From Multifurca ochricompacta (Eukaryota; Basidiomycota; Agaricomycetes; Russulales; Russulaceae), in NCBI GenBank assembly GCA_022496185.1, contig WTXG01000040.1:1-64000 (forward strand): a stretch of DNA of 64,000 nt, in the 5' to 3' direction. The notes beneath the pieces are model-generated. The model did no database searches and was not told the DNA's origin. It saw nothing but the letters and a program-made list of their open reading frames with translations. This document shows, piece after piece, positions 53,851-64,000 of the stretch; the first letter of the stretch is position 1; every line of letters starts with the position of its first letter. The position numbers and the translations under genes were made by a program.

Positions 53851-54854
53851 ATGTGTAAGGAATGAATAACTGAGTGTGAATCGCTAAGTAAATTGCTTGT
53901 ACCATGTATCAATCGCATTTGTACCGTATCGAGTCTGTCCGAAACTAAAGCCGAATAAGTGTCACAAATTTTAATGGTCAAGAGTTAGACAGAGAGCAAA
54001 CGGGTCGGTAACGACCGGAGGTTTCGCGTCTAACGCCTGAGCGTCCTTACTTCTCGTTGATTCCACGGCAGCGACCTCAACGCACCATATGTACAATACA
54101 ACCTGCCCCTAGACTCGGACTCCTTGTACCCATTGTTATTGATTCGAATCCAATGATTGTTTTCTCCAATTTGCCCTCGCGTGCTAGTTAGCTGTCTGAA
54201 TTCCTTAGAGCTTCATCAGAGCACACGAAGGACCCCCGAACTCACGCGATACGGCCACCGATCATAACAGTGTCTTCTCGTTTACAATGCGATGATGGTC
54301 AACACAGAGATTATGTCATGGATTCAATGAACGAGGGTAGAACCAAGCACCTGTCTCGCTGTGTAGTTGCGGGTGTGGTGGAACCTTAGTGAGCTGTGGG
54401 CGTTGTGTACAACCACATATTCATCTCCTCTCATTTCTTGAATTTCATGCCCTCCCGTCGCCCCCATAAACGCGCCAACAATCAATCGCCCCACGGTCGT
54501 GATTTATCTCAACCAAGAGCAATGCCAAACCCTTCGAGTCATCGGACGAAGTCCGCAATGAGAGTGTCGAGGAGACTAGGGGGTGTGGCCTCACAAACTT
54601 ACTCTAGCAGTCAGGAGACCACAATCAGGTCGAAGGTCACATCTCACATCAGATATAGCCTCAACCCAAAGACGGTGGTAATTAATGTCTTCCGGTCCAG
54701 TGGTTGCCACAAGGCACAACTGAAGCTGCCCGCAGGGTTATGAGTCAAGCAGGAGGAAATCCTGTTCACTGCCTTGTGGAGAATTCTGACCTGTATTGTG
54801 TTTATCGTGGCCAGCGACCGGAAAGAGATGGGTGTTTGTCAATGACTTTATGAA
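53851..54854. other. No supportable gene
   Basis: A forward frame at 54396-54743 has low-complexity basic residues and no recognisable motif. The stretch precedes a degenerate nuclease-like fragment and may hold further parts of that old gene. Confidence 0.4.
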
Positions 54855-55431
54855 GGCTTTTTGCTTCCTGCCTCGGCATATGATTTATTGAAAATAGGTC
54901 TTCCAACCTTTTCCTGTTCCAACGAGGACTACTACTGTCTATGGTTCAACCATGTGATCAAGGTCAGAAACTCTGACAAGATCGGCATCAACTACATGAT
55001 TTTATTCATCAACAACCAACGTGGTGTCGACATCGTCCTTCCTGTCTGATTGGAGAATGAAAGGGTTTTCTTCACACACAACGACAGCGATTCTTATCCA
55101 GGTCAAGAACGACAAGGCCTTTCAGTGTAATATCAATAGCTATCTGTTCGACGATGCGGAACCATTTCACGTCGGGCTATTCCCCGCAGGCCACACACCT
55201 CTTCCGGTTATCCAAGCGGTCTTCATGCTAGCCTCCTCCGAAGCTGCGGTGTTGATTCCAGTTGCGCCGCAGCGAAAAAACCACTATGACCCATTGACTT
55301 ACTACGATATGTGGTGTGGGGGAGTATCGGGCGACAGGTTCAAGGACATTGACAGGGATTTGCACTGGTACCAGAATTTTTTGCAGTGTGATGTTCAGCC
55401 TCCTAAAACATATGAATTTAAGGTAGATTGA
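54855..55431 (+). pseudogene. Fragment of a PD-(D/E)XK nuclease-like protein of an expanded fungal family
   Basis: Reading with one frame change at a TGA (55048): CLWFNHVIKVRNSDKIGINY, NNQRGVDIVLPV, then TTTAILIQVKNDKAFQCNIN, FHVGLFPAGHTPLPVIQAVF, YYDMWCGGVSGDRFKDIDRD, ending YEFKVD at 55431. The GVDIVLPV ... ILIQVKN pattern looks like the D and (E/Q)XK core of restriction-endonuclease-fold proteins. From memory of Agaricomycete genomes, such C-terminal modules recur in large unnamed families, often with an N-terminal NTPase. That link is inference. The N-terminal part is missing, and there is at least one stop. Confidence 0.5.
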
Positions 55432-55728
55432 AGACAAGCTAATGAGTGATGATGTCAAGAATGTGAAAGGAAACCGAGGCCGAAAGTTGCTGGCGCTGGC
55501 GGATTGAAAGGAGCTATTAATTGGAAGGATTAAGACCACACTATCATAATGACGACGACGACTGACTGGGCGTGAAGAAGACCAAATCAAACTGTAGATT
55601 TCAATTATTTTTTTTGCAGTTCGAAATATTGATGTAGAAAGGGTAGAAAGGGGTTTCGGTGCACAGACGATCCGATAGCAGTGGATAAGGGTCTAAAACT
55701 GTATAATAATAAATAATAAATACAGTTT

Positions 55729-55960
55729 TTGTCGAGACGGGCCGGTAGTGACCGACACAGGATGATGATAAGATGATCTGAAAATAGCAAGTATTTAATT
55801 ATCTTATTTACAGCTGCGCTCAACGGTATAAAGGGACTCTGTTTGATAGAATTTCACTTCAGTTTTGGCCAGTTAAACTGAAGTTAGTATTCATTTGGTT
55901 GACCATAGTTAGCTAACTCGTCATAAATAGCTTATCCACTACCATAGAATAGCCAATAGA
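55729..55960 (+). repeat. Diverged solo copia-type LTR
   Basis: It starts tgtcgagacggg, has cggtataaaggg (about 55825) and the hairpin acttcagttt-tggccagtt-aaactgaagt (55856-55884). Layout matches the LTR at 28764-29057 and the copia-1 LTR. The right limit is approximate. Confidence 0.5.
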
Positions 55961-56487
55961 TATGGATCGAACACCCCAACCCGTCAATAGTCCCATGATC
56001 ACACACTTGTTTGTATATCTGAGTCCTTCAACTCGGAGTCGAGTTGAAGCGATCATGATGGGAGACTTCCGTCTTTTAAGCAAGCTGGCATGAAGGATAT
56101 GGAAGGGGCCGTGAACTTGAGGGACCCTCTGAGAGTTTGTGGTCACTAAAGTTCAAGTATGGCCTTCAGCCTGGACCTGAACCTACCCCTGCTACCTTTC
56201 TGGCCCAGAGAAGGGTCAACGAGGTAGAGGCGGAACACCGGAGTGCATGTACTACCAAGTAGTAGGGTTATGAAAGTCCCTCCCCAAGTCCAAGTCAGTT
56301 GTGAACGGAACGCACTATCAAAATACAGCTACAATTATGGTACAACTTTGTGGCCTATTCTTCTATCAACGGAATGGAACAAAAAAAAGGTCCTGTCCTT
56401 TGTAACGCAGATTTCATAGGTCGCCTACTATCACCACCTCACTGCCGATGTCTTTCTCATTTGAGAATTCTAGCCCGAGAAATTTTA
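55961..56487. other. No gene seen
   Basis: A self-complementary stretch tccttcaactcggagtcgagttgaag (56025-56050) is the only structure noted. The last 60 bp probably belong to the 3' untranslated region of the kinase-like gene. Confidence 0.4.
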
Positions 56488-57694
56488 TTAAAAATACTCA
56501 TTGAGGCTTAGCCGTTCTTGGGCCCATTTCATCTCGGCCTCCTTCCTCTCTGCCAGGAATTCGGGGTGCTTGCGGCCAATGCCAAAGTCGGCGGATAATC
56601 CACGCCCAAAGTCGAGGATCCGGTACGATGGCTTGTGCAGAGAGCGTTCTCCCTTCGGGACTGTGAGCGGGCCAGGCTGCACGACAACATTGCGTGGGGA
56701 AGGTGAGCCCTGAACGAAGTTGGCCTCATGTAGACGCTTGAAGAGCGATAATACTGGTTCCCTGTTTTTTAAAATTTCAATGACGATTTCAGACCAGTTT
56801 GTTTGGTTGTTTCTTTCCGAATTGAAGACGCTGTCTGTTTCTCGTCGGGGGGGGGGAAATCAAACGCACTGTTCTTTCCCGACTAGCGGGTCGATTTGCA
56901 CACCGCAGTGTTCGATCAGTAAGAATGTGCTGACATGTTGAAGTACCTTGCAAATTTCCTTCCGCTCATAGTTGGTGAATTCTCCGACGAGGGATTGACT
57001 CTCGAATGCGCCATGAGAGGCTTGGTAGTACCCATAAGACTTGGGAACGACCGAAGGCAGATCGAAACCGCGGTCCTCCTGCAGCTCGCGCGGAAAAGCG
57101 CAGTAGATCTTGGCCTCGTTCATGAGTAGCTCTCCCTCATCAAACAATGCTAGTTTGACGGCGACCGCACCGTGCACGGGTGGCGCGTCCGTGGTAGAGG
57201 GAAGCGTGAGGGGTGCAAGGGCAACATAGGAGTGGTTTCCCGAGCCAAGATACTCGTGGTTGCGGAGGTCAATCTGTCCTATTTTTGGATAACCTGAAGT
57301 GGACTTCGGGTCATTACCATTTGCGCCTGCGTCAACGGATATGGATATAGACGACGAGACGGAAATATATGCGCGTACCTTTGTCGAAGTCGAAGATTGA
57401 AGCGGGGGATGGCCTAGGAAAGCGTCGTACGAACCTTACAGGGTTCCGTTCGAGGAACTTTGTCCAAATTTCCAGATTCAGACCCGAAAGACCGAAATGT
57501 CTGTAGACCGGTCTCTCAGGGAGGACGAGACGTGAAATCTTTGATCCCGGGCCATTATCATTGTCGTAGACGTCAATATAATAGGGAAGGCGATCTTCAG
57601 GAATGAACTCTTCCAAGTTAGGAGGCATCGACTCTATTTTTCTTTCCGGAGGCGAGGACTTAATCCGAGGTGTGAGTCGAGGTGCTGACTCCAT
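56488..57694 (-). CDS. Kinase-like protein, catalytic aspartate apparently replaced
   Basis: Three exons. Exon 1 (from 57694, MESAPRLTPRIKSSPPERKI) has a family-specific leader (EEFIPEDRLPYYIDVYDNDN, RLVLPERPVYRHFGLSGLNL). Exon 2 (about 57354-56870) has the N-lobe: glycine loop LGSGNHSYVALA, lysine motif VAVKLALFDEG, helix C glutamate NEAKIY and hinge LLIEHCG. An intron of about 120 nt (donor gtgcgt, acceptor aacag) leads to exon 3: FKRLHEANFVQGSPSPRNVV, RILDFGRGLSADFG and a short C-terminal tail ending LSLNEYF at 56488. The usual H-x-D-x4-N loop reads QGSPSPRN, without Asp; DFG is present. Length is about 370 residues. Similar proteins form lineage-specific families in Agaricomycetes. It may be a pseudokinase or have unusual chemistry; no substrate can be named. 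Confidence 0.75.
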
Positions 57695-58014
57695 AGAGTC
57701 GCATGAGAGTTGTTGTTCGTATCGTAAGGTGGTGAAAGATGCTAACCTTCGACAAAGTGAGGGTTGAGATTATGTGCGTCGTGCATCATTACGAGGATGA
57801 CCATGATTGAAAGTTAGAGAGATGGTCGTAATGGTGTAAGATAGGGGGTAGGAAATCGGGTGTGATTTTTCAAGCCCCCTATGAACACCAAATGTCCTCG
57901 CGAATCATGCTTGCTCTAGCTTCTTCCTTCCAAAGTGTTCGGGGCGGGGAAGTGTTTATATCTGAGCGCCTGTTACGTCCAATGCTAACTAATCAGACAC
58001 ATAAAAACTAATTT

Positions 58015-58205
58015 AAAAAAAATCAATTCTATTACGCGCTTCAGGGCCTTGCCCAAGTCGTGCGGCTACTAGTCAGGTACAACTTGGTAGCTACTATGCA
58101 TGAACGAACGTAGTGGAGAGTGTAAAAAAACCCACATGGAAAAGAAAGGAAGAGTGGAAAGGGTAGAGCCAGGGGGGGAGGAATTGCCGGGTTGCAGAGA
58201 TGACT
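58015..58205 (-). repeat. Dispersed short repeat, 3' part (copy 3)
   Basis: On the reverse strand: pyrimidine-rich sequence, then actagtagccgcacgacttg, ggcaaggccctgaagcgcgt and an A-rich tail. Matches 36205-36260 and 53785-53850. Confidence 0.6.
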
Positions 58206-58364
58206 GTTTTCTTTAAAAAATGGATTTATTACATGCCTTGGCCGTTTTCCTTGGTCGCCGAGCCTCGGAGCGGGGTGCAGCGAGTGCGGCACACTCCTAG
58301 TAGTGATTTTTGCCTGGATATAAGGAATTTCCCACATTGTGTTGTTCTTGAAGTGGTGTTGAGT

Positions 58365-58985
58365 ATGAGATCTTCATTGGAAGTGAAGCAGACAGCATTT
58401 ATCACCCTCAATGTCGATGACCACATTATCAGGCTTCAGGTCTAGATGTTTATGCAGAAATGCAACTCCCTCCTAGAATTGAATCTCCAATGGCTCCACT
58501 GACCAGACTAGGGGCAACAATAAGTATACAACAAGTGGCATCCTCCAAGGCAGAGCTATCACATTTCCTGTTTCTTCCTATTCTGATGTCAATAACCCCA
58601 TGAAGCTCAATTGCATAATTTGATCACACTGATGGACCACAAGATCTCAAGCTTATTCAAGTCATCATTGAGGAGCTTGAAAATAACCTGTGGGTCATCA
58701 GGTGAACTCACCATGTGCACTGTTGAATTGAGCTGACAAGCCAAGTGGTGAGCTGCAAGTGAGGAAGAACAAAAGAGAAATGATGAAAAAAAGTGCACTT
58801 GAATAGCAACCAGGCAGTTATTTTCCTGGGTAAGCCTGTATCCAGCAGCCTGAAGAGTTTCCCTCATGGATCGAGCTTCAAAAATGTCTTCACGGCAGCC
58901 TACATTGACTCGAATCTGCAAGCCCACAAATACCTGGTATATCAGCCTAATCCATCCAGAAGGGAAGTAAGAAAATAAGATGGAT
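58365..58985 (-). pseudogene. Inverted partial copy of the kinase locus at 59285
   Basis: The reverse strand encodes GYRLTQENNCLVAIQ, then after an intron-like gap HLACQLNSTVHMVSSPDDPQ, FKLLNDDLNKLEILWS and weak kinase catalytic-loop sequence near 58430. These segments also occur on the forward strand from 59325 to 59760, so the two copies form a long inverted repeat with a 300-bp spacer. This copy is more decayed in its kinase part and has an extra upstream portion (IRLIYQVFVGLQIRVNVGCR). Confidence 0.6.
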
Positions 58986-59284
58986 GACGTGACATTGATG
59001 TGTAATTGACGTATGCGATTTTGTACCATGAAATCGAGCGCAACCTAACATACCGAATAATCGCATTTCGATTCATCTTCCAGTTTTACAACCTTCTGTC
59101 GATGGTGTTTGTGGACAATACTGGGCTCCAGGGCTCGTTAGTAATACAGCTGGCGAAATTGATGAAGGATACCCCCAAAAATCTACCCTCGTTGGCAGGG
59201 CCGAAGCGGAAACTCGATTCCGGTGCCAGCGGCGCAGAAAGTGATTCTAAGAAGGCCCACCAAGAACCAGAGGGTGCACAGCAG

Positions 59285-60169
59285 TGAGGAGACATTTTTG
59301 AAGATCGATCTGTGAGGGAAATTCTTCAGGAAAATAACTGCCTGGTTGCTATTCAAATGTACATTTTCATTTCCATTTCTCTTTTGTTCTTCCTCACTTG
59401 CAGCTCACCACTTGGCTTGTCAACTCAAGTTGACAGTGTACATAGCGAGTTCACCTGATGACCCACAGGTTGTTTTAAAGCTCCTTGATGACAACTCCTT
59501 GAACAAGCTTGAGATCTTGTGGTCCCTAAGTGCAATCAAATTATGCAATCAAGCTTCATGAGGTTGTTGAACAGGAAATGTGATAGCTCTGCCTTGGAGG
59601 ATGCCACTTGTTGAATATTGCTTCTTGTTGCCCCTGGTCTGGTCAGCAGAGCCATTAGAGATTCAATTCTTGGAGGGAGTTGCATTTCTGCATGAACGTA
59701 AAATCACCCATCTGGACCTGAAGCCTGATAATGTGGTCATCGACGTCGAGGGTGATAAACATCATCAGCGACTGTGGATTATCGACTTTGGATTGTCCGT
59801 TTTCGTGGAGGAGGAGGAAACGATGATCAGAGGGTATTTGCGGGACTACAAGAGTGGACCACGCCAGAGGTTGGAACGTCAGATGGACCAGGTACGAGGT
59901 ATAGTCCTATCCTTACTGACCGGAGGGCTTGCGGACGGATGCTCGACTATTTCGAGGACCATCTCCCAAGTGGTGATGGCGGTCGACGAGACATAAGGGG
60001 GTTGCGGATTGGACTATTGAGCAAAGATCTGAGATCAAGACCGTCTGTGAGAGAGGTGTTGGACGCATGTCAAGGCAAGGCAAAGGATGGGACGATGAAA
60101 CGGAGCGCAGGAGAGGACTGGACTGACAGGTTAGAGAAGCAGGCGCATATAAGTTGGTACGTGTTGTAA
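59285..60169 (+). pseudogene. Protein kinase gene copy, frameshifted
   Basis: After the shared upstream part (HLACQLKLTVYIASSPDDPQ), the kinase core reads FLEGVAFLHERKITHLDLKP, DNVVID and LWIIDFGLSVFVEEEE (about 59660-59815), with HLDLKPDN and DFG intact. The frame then shifts near 59855 and continues EWTTPEVGTSDGPGTRYSPI, DYFEDHLPSGDGG and LLSKDLRSRPSVREVLDACQ, which match the APE region and C-lobe of a protein kinase. It ends YVL at 60169, where the foldback element arm begins. The N-lobe is not recognisable. Probably a pseudogene, though a single missing or added base could be an error. Confidence 0.65.
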
Positions 60170-61656
60170 GGATGGCTCGGGCGTTGAGCATGAAACCTCC
60201 ATCTATCGCCTCTCCCCTCTTTCATTACAAACCCTGAATTAGAGCACTTATGATCTAGTTCCGTATATTATCTTTTATCAGTACATTTGCATTCCGGGCC
60301 GATTGCCCGTCCATTCCTTACTCCAGTTTCACTACCTCCCCGTCTTAATTGCCAGGTTTCTACCTCCCCGTCTACATCATCTCCGCCTTTATTGCCTGGC
60401 ATCATCTCACCTTATCTTCTTTCAACCTTAATTTGCCCTCTTTCTACTTCATAACTAGGTCTCTCTGCAAGTATATAAAGGTACATACAATGCTTGTAGT
60501 AGACCAGCCAGTGAGCCAACAGAAGCAGAAATCAAATGGCATTTCTCTCCCTTTCTCTATTTTTCTTTTGTGTGCTGAAGAACTTCTTGACTACATCGAG
60601 CGCAAAGGTCAAACGGAACTAATAAGCAGCGATTTCCTCGAGTTCAAGCACGATACGTTTACATTCGATCTCGTTATCTTAAAAGGGCGCGCTCTCTTCC
60701 TCTCTTCTCTGTCTCTCTCACTATCCAGGGAATACTTTGCCTCGCACTCACTGCGGATTGGATCCGTACAGTGTTTTTGTCGTTTGTCGTAGTGTGGACG
60801 ATATTGTCGATGGATCAAAATTTGGCAATCGGCAGTGCAGTAAATGGGGAGTTTGATTGTGTGCTCTTAGCTTTGCATTACAAGTGATTAATGAGGGTAC
60901 GATATTCGTTAACATTGCCTTGGCATTACACAGCGAGGCAAGAGGAGAACAGGAAAACACCTCGTTCTCAGTTGGCAAGTCATCTTATCATCATTTCATT
61001 ATCTGGGCATACTTCTAGACACATGAGAGAAGGACGGCTTAAGTAGTGTATGGATCCAATCCGCAGTGAGTGCAAAGCAAAGTGTTCCTGAAAAGAGAGG
61101 AGGAAAGAGTTGGAAGAAGGAGCCCCTGCAATAAGTAAGGCTTTGAAGGGGGGTGTATCGTGCTTGTACTTGCGAATATGTTGCTTACTGGTTCCGTTTG
61201 ACCTTGCTCTTGATGTTATTTAGCACACAAAAAGAAAGATAAAGAAAGAGAGAAATGCTGTTCGATTTCTGCTTCTGGTGGCTCACTGGCTGGTCTACTA
61301 CAAGCATTATACATACCCTTATATACTTGCAGAAAGACATAGTCATGAAGCAGAAGGGGATGAATTAGGATGAAAGGAGGAAAATGAGATGAAACCAGGC
61401 AACCAGAGAGGTGTAGATGGAGAGGTGAAAACCCGGCAATAAAGACAGGGAGGAGATGGAGGGGTGATGAAATTGGTTAATGGAATGGATGAGCATGTGG
61501 CCCAGAAAGTAAATGTACTTGATAAAAAGATATATGAACTAGATCATAAGTGCTCTAATTCAGGGTTTGTCATAAACAAAGAATGGAATACGAAGTTTGA
61601 CCAAGAATGCTGATAGCTGGAGGTTTCATGCTCAATGCCCGAGCCATCCTTACAGT
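60167..61656. mobile_element. Foldback element 2, arms of about 600 bp
   Basis: The outermost inverted pair is tgtaaggatggctcgggcg (60168) and cgagccatccttaca (ending about 61655). Next inside, ccctgaattagagcactta (60232) faces aagtgctctaattcaggg (61548-61565), tgcttgtagtagaccagcca (60490) faces tggctggtctactacaagca (61278-61297), and cactcactgcggattggatc (60747) faces gatccaatccgcagtgagtg (61052-61071). The loop is about 60773-61044. No transposase is encoded and no clear target duplication was found. A 304-bp ORF in the left arm (60489-60792) is conserved in foldback 1. Confidence 0.75.
60489..60792 (+). CDS. Short ORF inside the foldback arm, function unknown
   Basis: MLVVDQPVSQQKQKSNGISL starts 14-20 nt after a gtatataaaggtacat TATA-like sequence and runs about 100 codons. 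The matching arm at 51481 preserves the frame for about 95 codons with mostly conservative differences (SLPFSIFLLCAEELLDYIER versus SLPFSIFILCAKELFDNIKH). No domain is recognised. It could be a chance frame in a well-conserved repeat. Confidence 0.25.
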
Positions 61657-62135
61657 GGTAATAAGTAATGACCAGGCTCATGAAGGTGGTTACCCGGGCA
61701 TAGGTTTAGGTTACTTATAGATATTTGTGTGGATAGGAGTTTCTCTGGGCCAAAATTGGCACTATAAGCAGCCCTCCCTCTGAATCTGTACTGAGGGGGT
61801 GCACCTCCAAATGACAATATGTCTCTGAGTGATGAATCACCAGACCATTCTCTCTGCTAACATGTGAAGATGCAATGTCATCAATCATACTACAGGTGAC
61901 AACATATATGTTCAAGAGTGTAATGCCTCAGTGGTGCATTCAGCGTAACGTGCACAGTCAGGGTCATTCTCAGGCAAGGAAAAGAAGCCTTTAAGACATT
62001 CGAAGGTTTAAAAAGAAAAGCACTGAGTGGGAATCAGGGGATTGGGAATAGGTAAGTATAAGAGAAAGAGTCCAAATACGGACAAGCAGGAGGAAAGATA
62101 CGATTTCTATAGAACGGAAGATTGAAGTACAATTC
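61657..62135. other. No gene seen
   Basis: Sequence between foldback 2 and the Trs65 stop codon. Nothing recognisable. Confidence 0.45.
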
Positions 62136-64000
62136 CTAACTTCCTGGTCTTAAAGAGTCAGGCTCATGTATGACAACATCCATTGCAGTTCTAGAAAGCA
62201 AACATAAGATTAACCAGGTAGAGTAACATAGACCAAAACAAATTAAACGATACCTTAATGTCAGTACATGCTGGGTTTCAATGTCTGTCAGTGTCAGAGC
62301 CTCAACCATATGCACACCCGGCAAAAGTGCAAGGAATGCCATCCTTACAGACTGGCATGTAGCCGGCCGCAATGGCCTGCCAACATCGCCACTTGATTAG
62401 CCAGCAATAAACAGAGAGCTAGGAAAATGAACGCACCCGATGCGCACCCGACCATCCAAAGGCACAATTCCAGGGCCCGACCCACCGCCCCTGCTCCCCT
62501 CGCGACACTCCCTTTCCCTCCTTGCTCATGGCCCTGTCGCCTCCGCCTACGTTCCAAAAAACTCACCTCGAAGCGGCGCGTCCATGCACTCTGGTTAAAC
62601 ACAAAAATATCCAGCGCAAACTCATCAAGCGGTACAAGTGGTCGCGCGCTCGTGCCCGTGTTACAGTGTAGCCCAACACTCACAATGATGCGTTCGCGCT
62701 CCGGCACCGTTGATGTAGACGGAACCAGTGCGAGAGGAGAGGGAGACGGTCGAGTAGGCGCAGAGGGCGATGCTCCACCGCGCGGGAGTTCGACAGCGGC
62801 ACTGGGGATGCGCGCCGCTCCCCATGATGCAAGGGGACCTTGTGTGCGCGGCGTCACAGGTACGGGTGAGCTCTTTGAGTACGCGGGGTACGCGGGCGTC
62901 GTTGGTGGCAGCGGGATACCACCTCCGTCACTCATGAAAGCCTCATCGTTTTCTCCCACTGGTAGCATCTTGCTGAGCGATACAGGTGGTGGAATGCCAG
63001 GGCTGGGCGGGGGTTCGTATGTCGTATGCGGCACACTGGTCATGGCAGCTGCAATGCTGGGTGGTGTGTATGAGAGTTTTGAGAGTGGACTCGAACTGGA
63101 TGGTACACTTCCACCGGAGCCAAGTGCACCGGTGGAGCCACGGAACGGAAGTACAAGCGGTGAAGCCGCGAAACGGGACCGGACGACGCTGAAAAGTGTT
63201 TGCTACCCGCAACAGGATTCGACTGGACCTGCTGCTCGGAAAAGGACATGGAGATCCGTGGCGTGGAGGTCGGGAAAGGTGATGGTGGCTCTGGCAGGAC
63301 TTCGCCTTCGGTTCCCGCAACCGGTGACCTCTGAGGCGCAAGATCGAGAACACAATTCCAACGGGAGGGAAATGTCTTTGTCGGAAATACGTATTCATCG
63401 TCCCTCTTTTCATCGCGCTGCGAGCATGCACCTGAAAAAAACGGGCGCCCGGACACGATGATGGTGACTGGCCGTTGCAACTCCTCGCCTACAGTGGACG
63501 TCGATGTACCTAAGAAAAGTGTTTCCTTTTCGGATATGGGAGCGCTAAGCAGCTCGACTGCGAATAGCAAGTTGTACTGCTCACGCGAACGCAAATGAAT
63601 GGGGAAAATCTCTGATAGTGATTTTCCGGCCCACGGGAGAAGGCGCACGCGGGCACCGCCTGCACCACCGATGAAGACGTCGACACCGTCAACCGAGAAT
63701 CCCTCAGGTGCTTCCCCCGGGTGTTCGAGCTCAACACAAAGCATAACCGTGCGTTCTGCGTGGCCAGCTGCGAGTGCATCATCGAGGCCTGTGTCGGGAT
63801 CGGTAGCATCAAGCAATATATAGGGGACAAAGACGGTACGCATGCGAACGCGGAAACCGGAGACAGCAGGAAGAGTACGGCGGAAGGACTTGCGAAGTGT
63901 GGCTCGAGTAGCGAGAGAGGGGCTGACAATGAATCCGTCAGCTATGGGAGGAGGGGAGGATGGGAGAGCGAAGTCCCGTTGGCGTGTCCTGGCGCTAATT
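62136..64000 (-). CDS. TRAPPII complex subunit Trs65-like, 5' end beyond window
   Basis: Coding sequence enters at the right edge (IADGFIVSPSLATRATLRKS, then VRMRTVFVPYILLDATDPDT) and continues through VMLCVELEHPGEAPEGFSVD, RVRLLPWAGKSLSEIFPIHL and QYNLLFAVELL. A proline/serine-rich middle part follows, then IIVSVGLHCNTG and LDEFALDIFVFNQSAWTRRF. After introns come GIVPLDGRVRIG | PLRPATCQSVRMAFLALLPG, VHMVEALTLTDIETQHVLTL and finally AMDVVIHEPDSLRPGS, stop at 62136. The C-terminal 'LDIFVFN ... PGVH ... LTLTDI ... MDVVIHE' order is that of fungal Trs65, a TRAPPII subunit that helps activate Ypt31/32-type Rabs at the late Golgi. Introns include one at about 62510-62567 and one at about 62368-62430. 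The N-terminus is not in the window. Confidence 0.8.

Noticed and set aside
56818..56860. Stop codons and a run of ten Gs as evidence that the kinase-like gene is broken
   Set aside because: A donor (gtgcgt) and acceptor (aacag) remove this stretch and keep the frame, so it is an intron.
62427..63461. 344-codon forward frame, long enough to look like a gene
   Set aside because: It is antisense to the Trs65-like gene, whose family motifs and splice sites are on the reverse strand; the composition is low-complexity and GC-rich.

Overview
The window is from a filamentous fungus, most likely an Agaricomycete (Basidiomycota). The evidence is multi-exon genes with roughly 45-70 nt introns, a Goodbye-NACHT-ankyrin STAND receptor of the fungal type, a fungal Rvs161 BAR protein, Sey1, a TRAPPII Trs65 subunit, and basidiomycete-style chromodomain Ty3/gypsy elements. 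I cannot name the species.

Left half (1-31 kb) is a nest of transposons. Remnants of a Tc1/mariner element (91-1773), carrying a solo LTR of gypsy family B, sit in an LTR of gypsy family A. A decayed family A gag follows (2160-3610), carrying a 221-bp tRNA-derived insert. Next come a 5' LTR and primer site of a family B element (3611-4344), cut by a large reverse-strand family A element (E2, 4345-25166). E2 is itself interrupted by E1, a complete forward family A element in its 3' LTR (4723-12170, 577-bp LTRs I read as identical, 5-bp duplication tgtct). It is also interrupted by a solo family B LTR in its reverse transcriptase (16268-16847, duplication caggg) and by a near-intact Ty1/copia element in its gag (18098-23357, 404-bp LTRs, duplication tgggt). 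A second, internally deleted copia element (about 25622-27953) and LTR scraps follow.

Both gypsy families carry an 11-12 nt sequence just 3' of the LTR that is complementary to the predicted 5' end of their own transcript. This is the hallmark of Tf1-type self-primed reverse transcription, and in one copy both partners have changed together. Family A elements also carry a third ORF after pol: a coiled-coil protein with four zinc-knuckle motifs in the position where other elements have env.

Middle (31-50.5 kb) is mainly host genes: a Goodbye/NACHT/ankyrin receptor (31119-34989, reverse), an aldo/keto reductase remnant beside a terminal-inverted-repeat element, a one-helix membrane protein (38104-39300, reverse), a multi-pass membrane protein (39859-41179, reverse), RVS161 (42070-43471, forward), SEY1 (44013-47184, reverse) and acetoacetyl-CoA synthetase (47700-50433, forward). 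SEY1 and the synthetase are divergent across 515 bp.

Right part (50.5-64 kb) mixes foldback elements with long inverted arms, short dispersed repeats, a nuclease-like pseudogene, a solo LTR, an intact kinase-like gene that appears to lack the catalytic aspartate (56488-57694, reverse), a pair of inverted kinase-gene copies, and finally the 3' part of a TRAPPII Trs65-like gene that runs off the right edge (62136-64000, reverse).

Coordinates of exons and ends were read by eye. Identity statements are visual, and no database search was possible.
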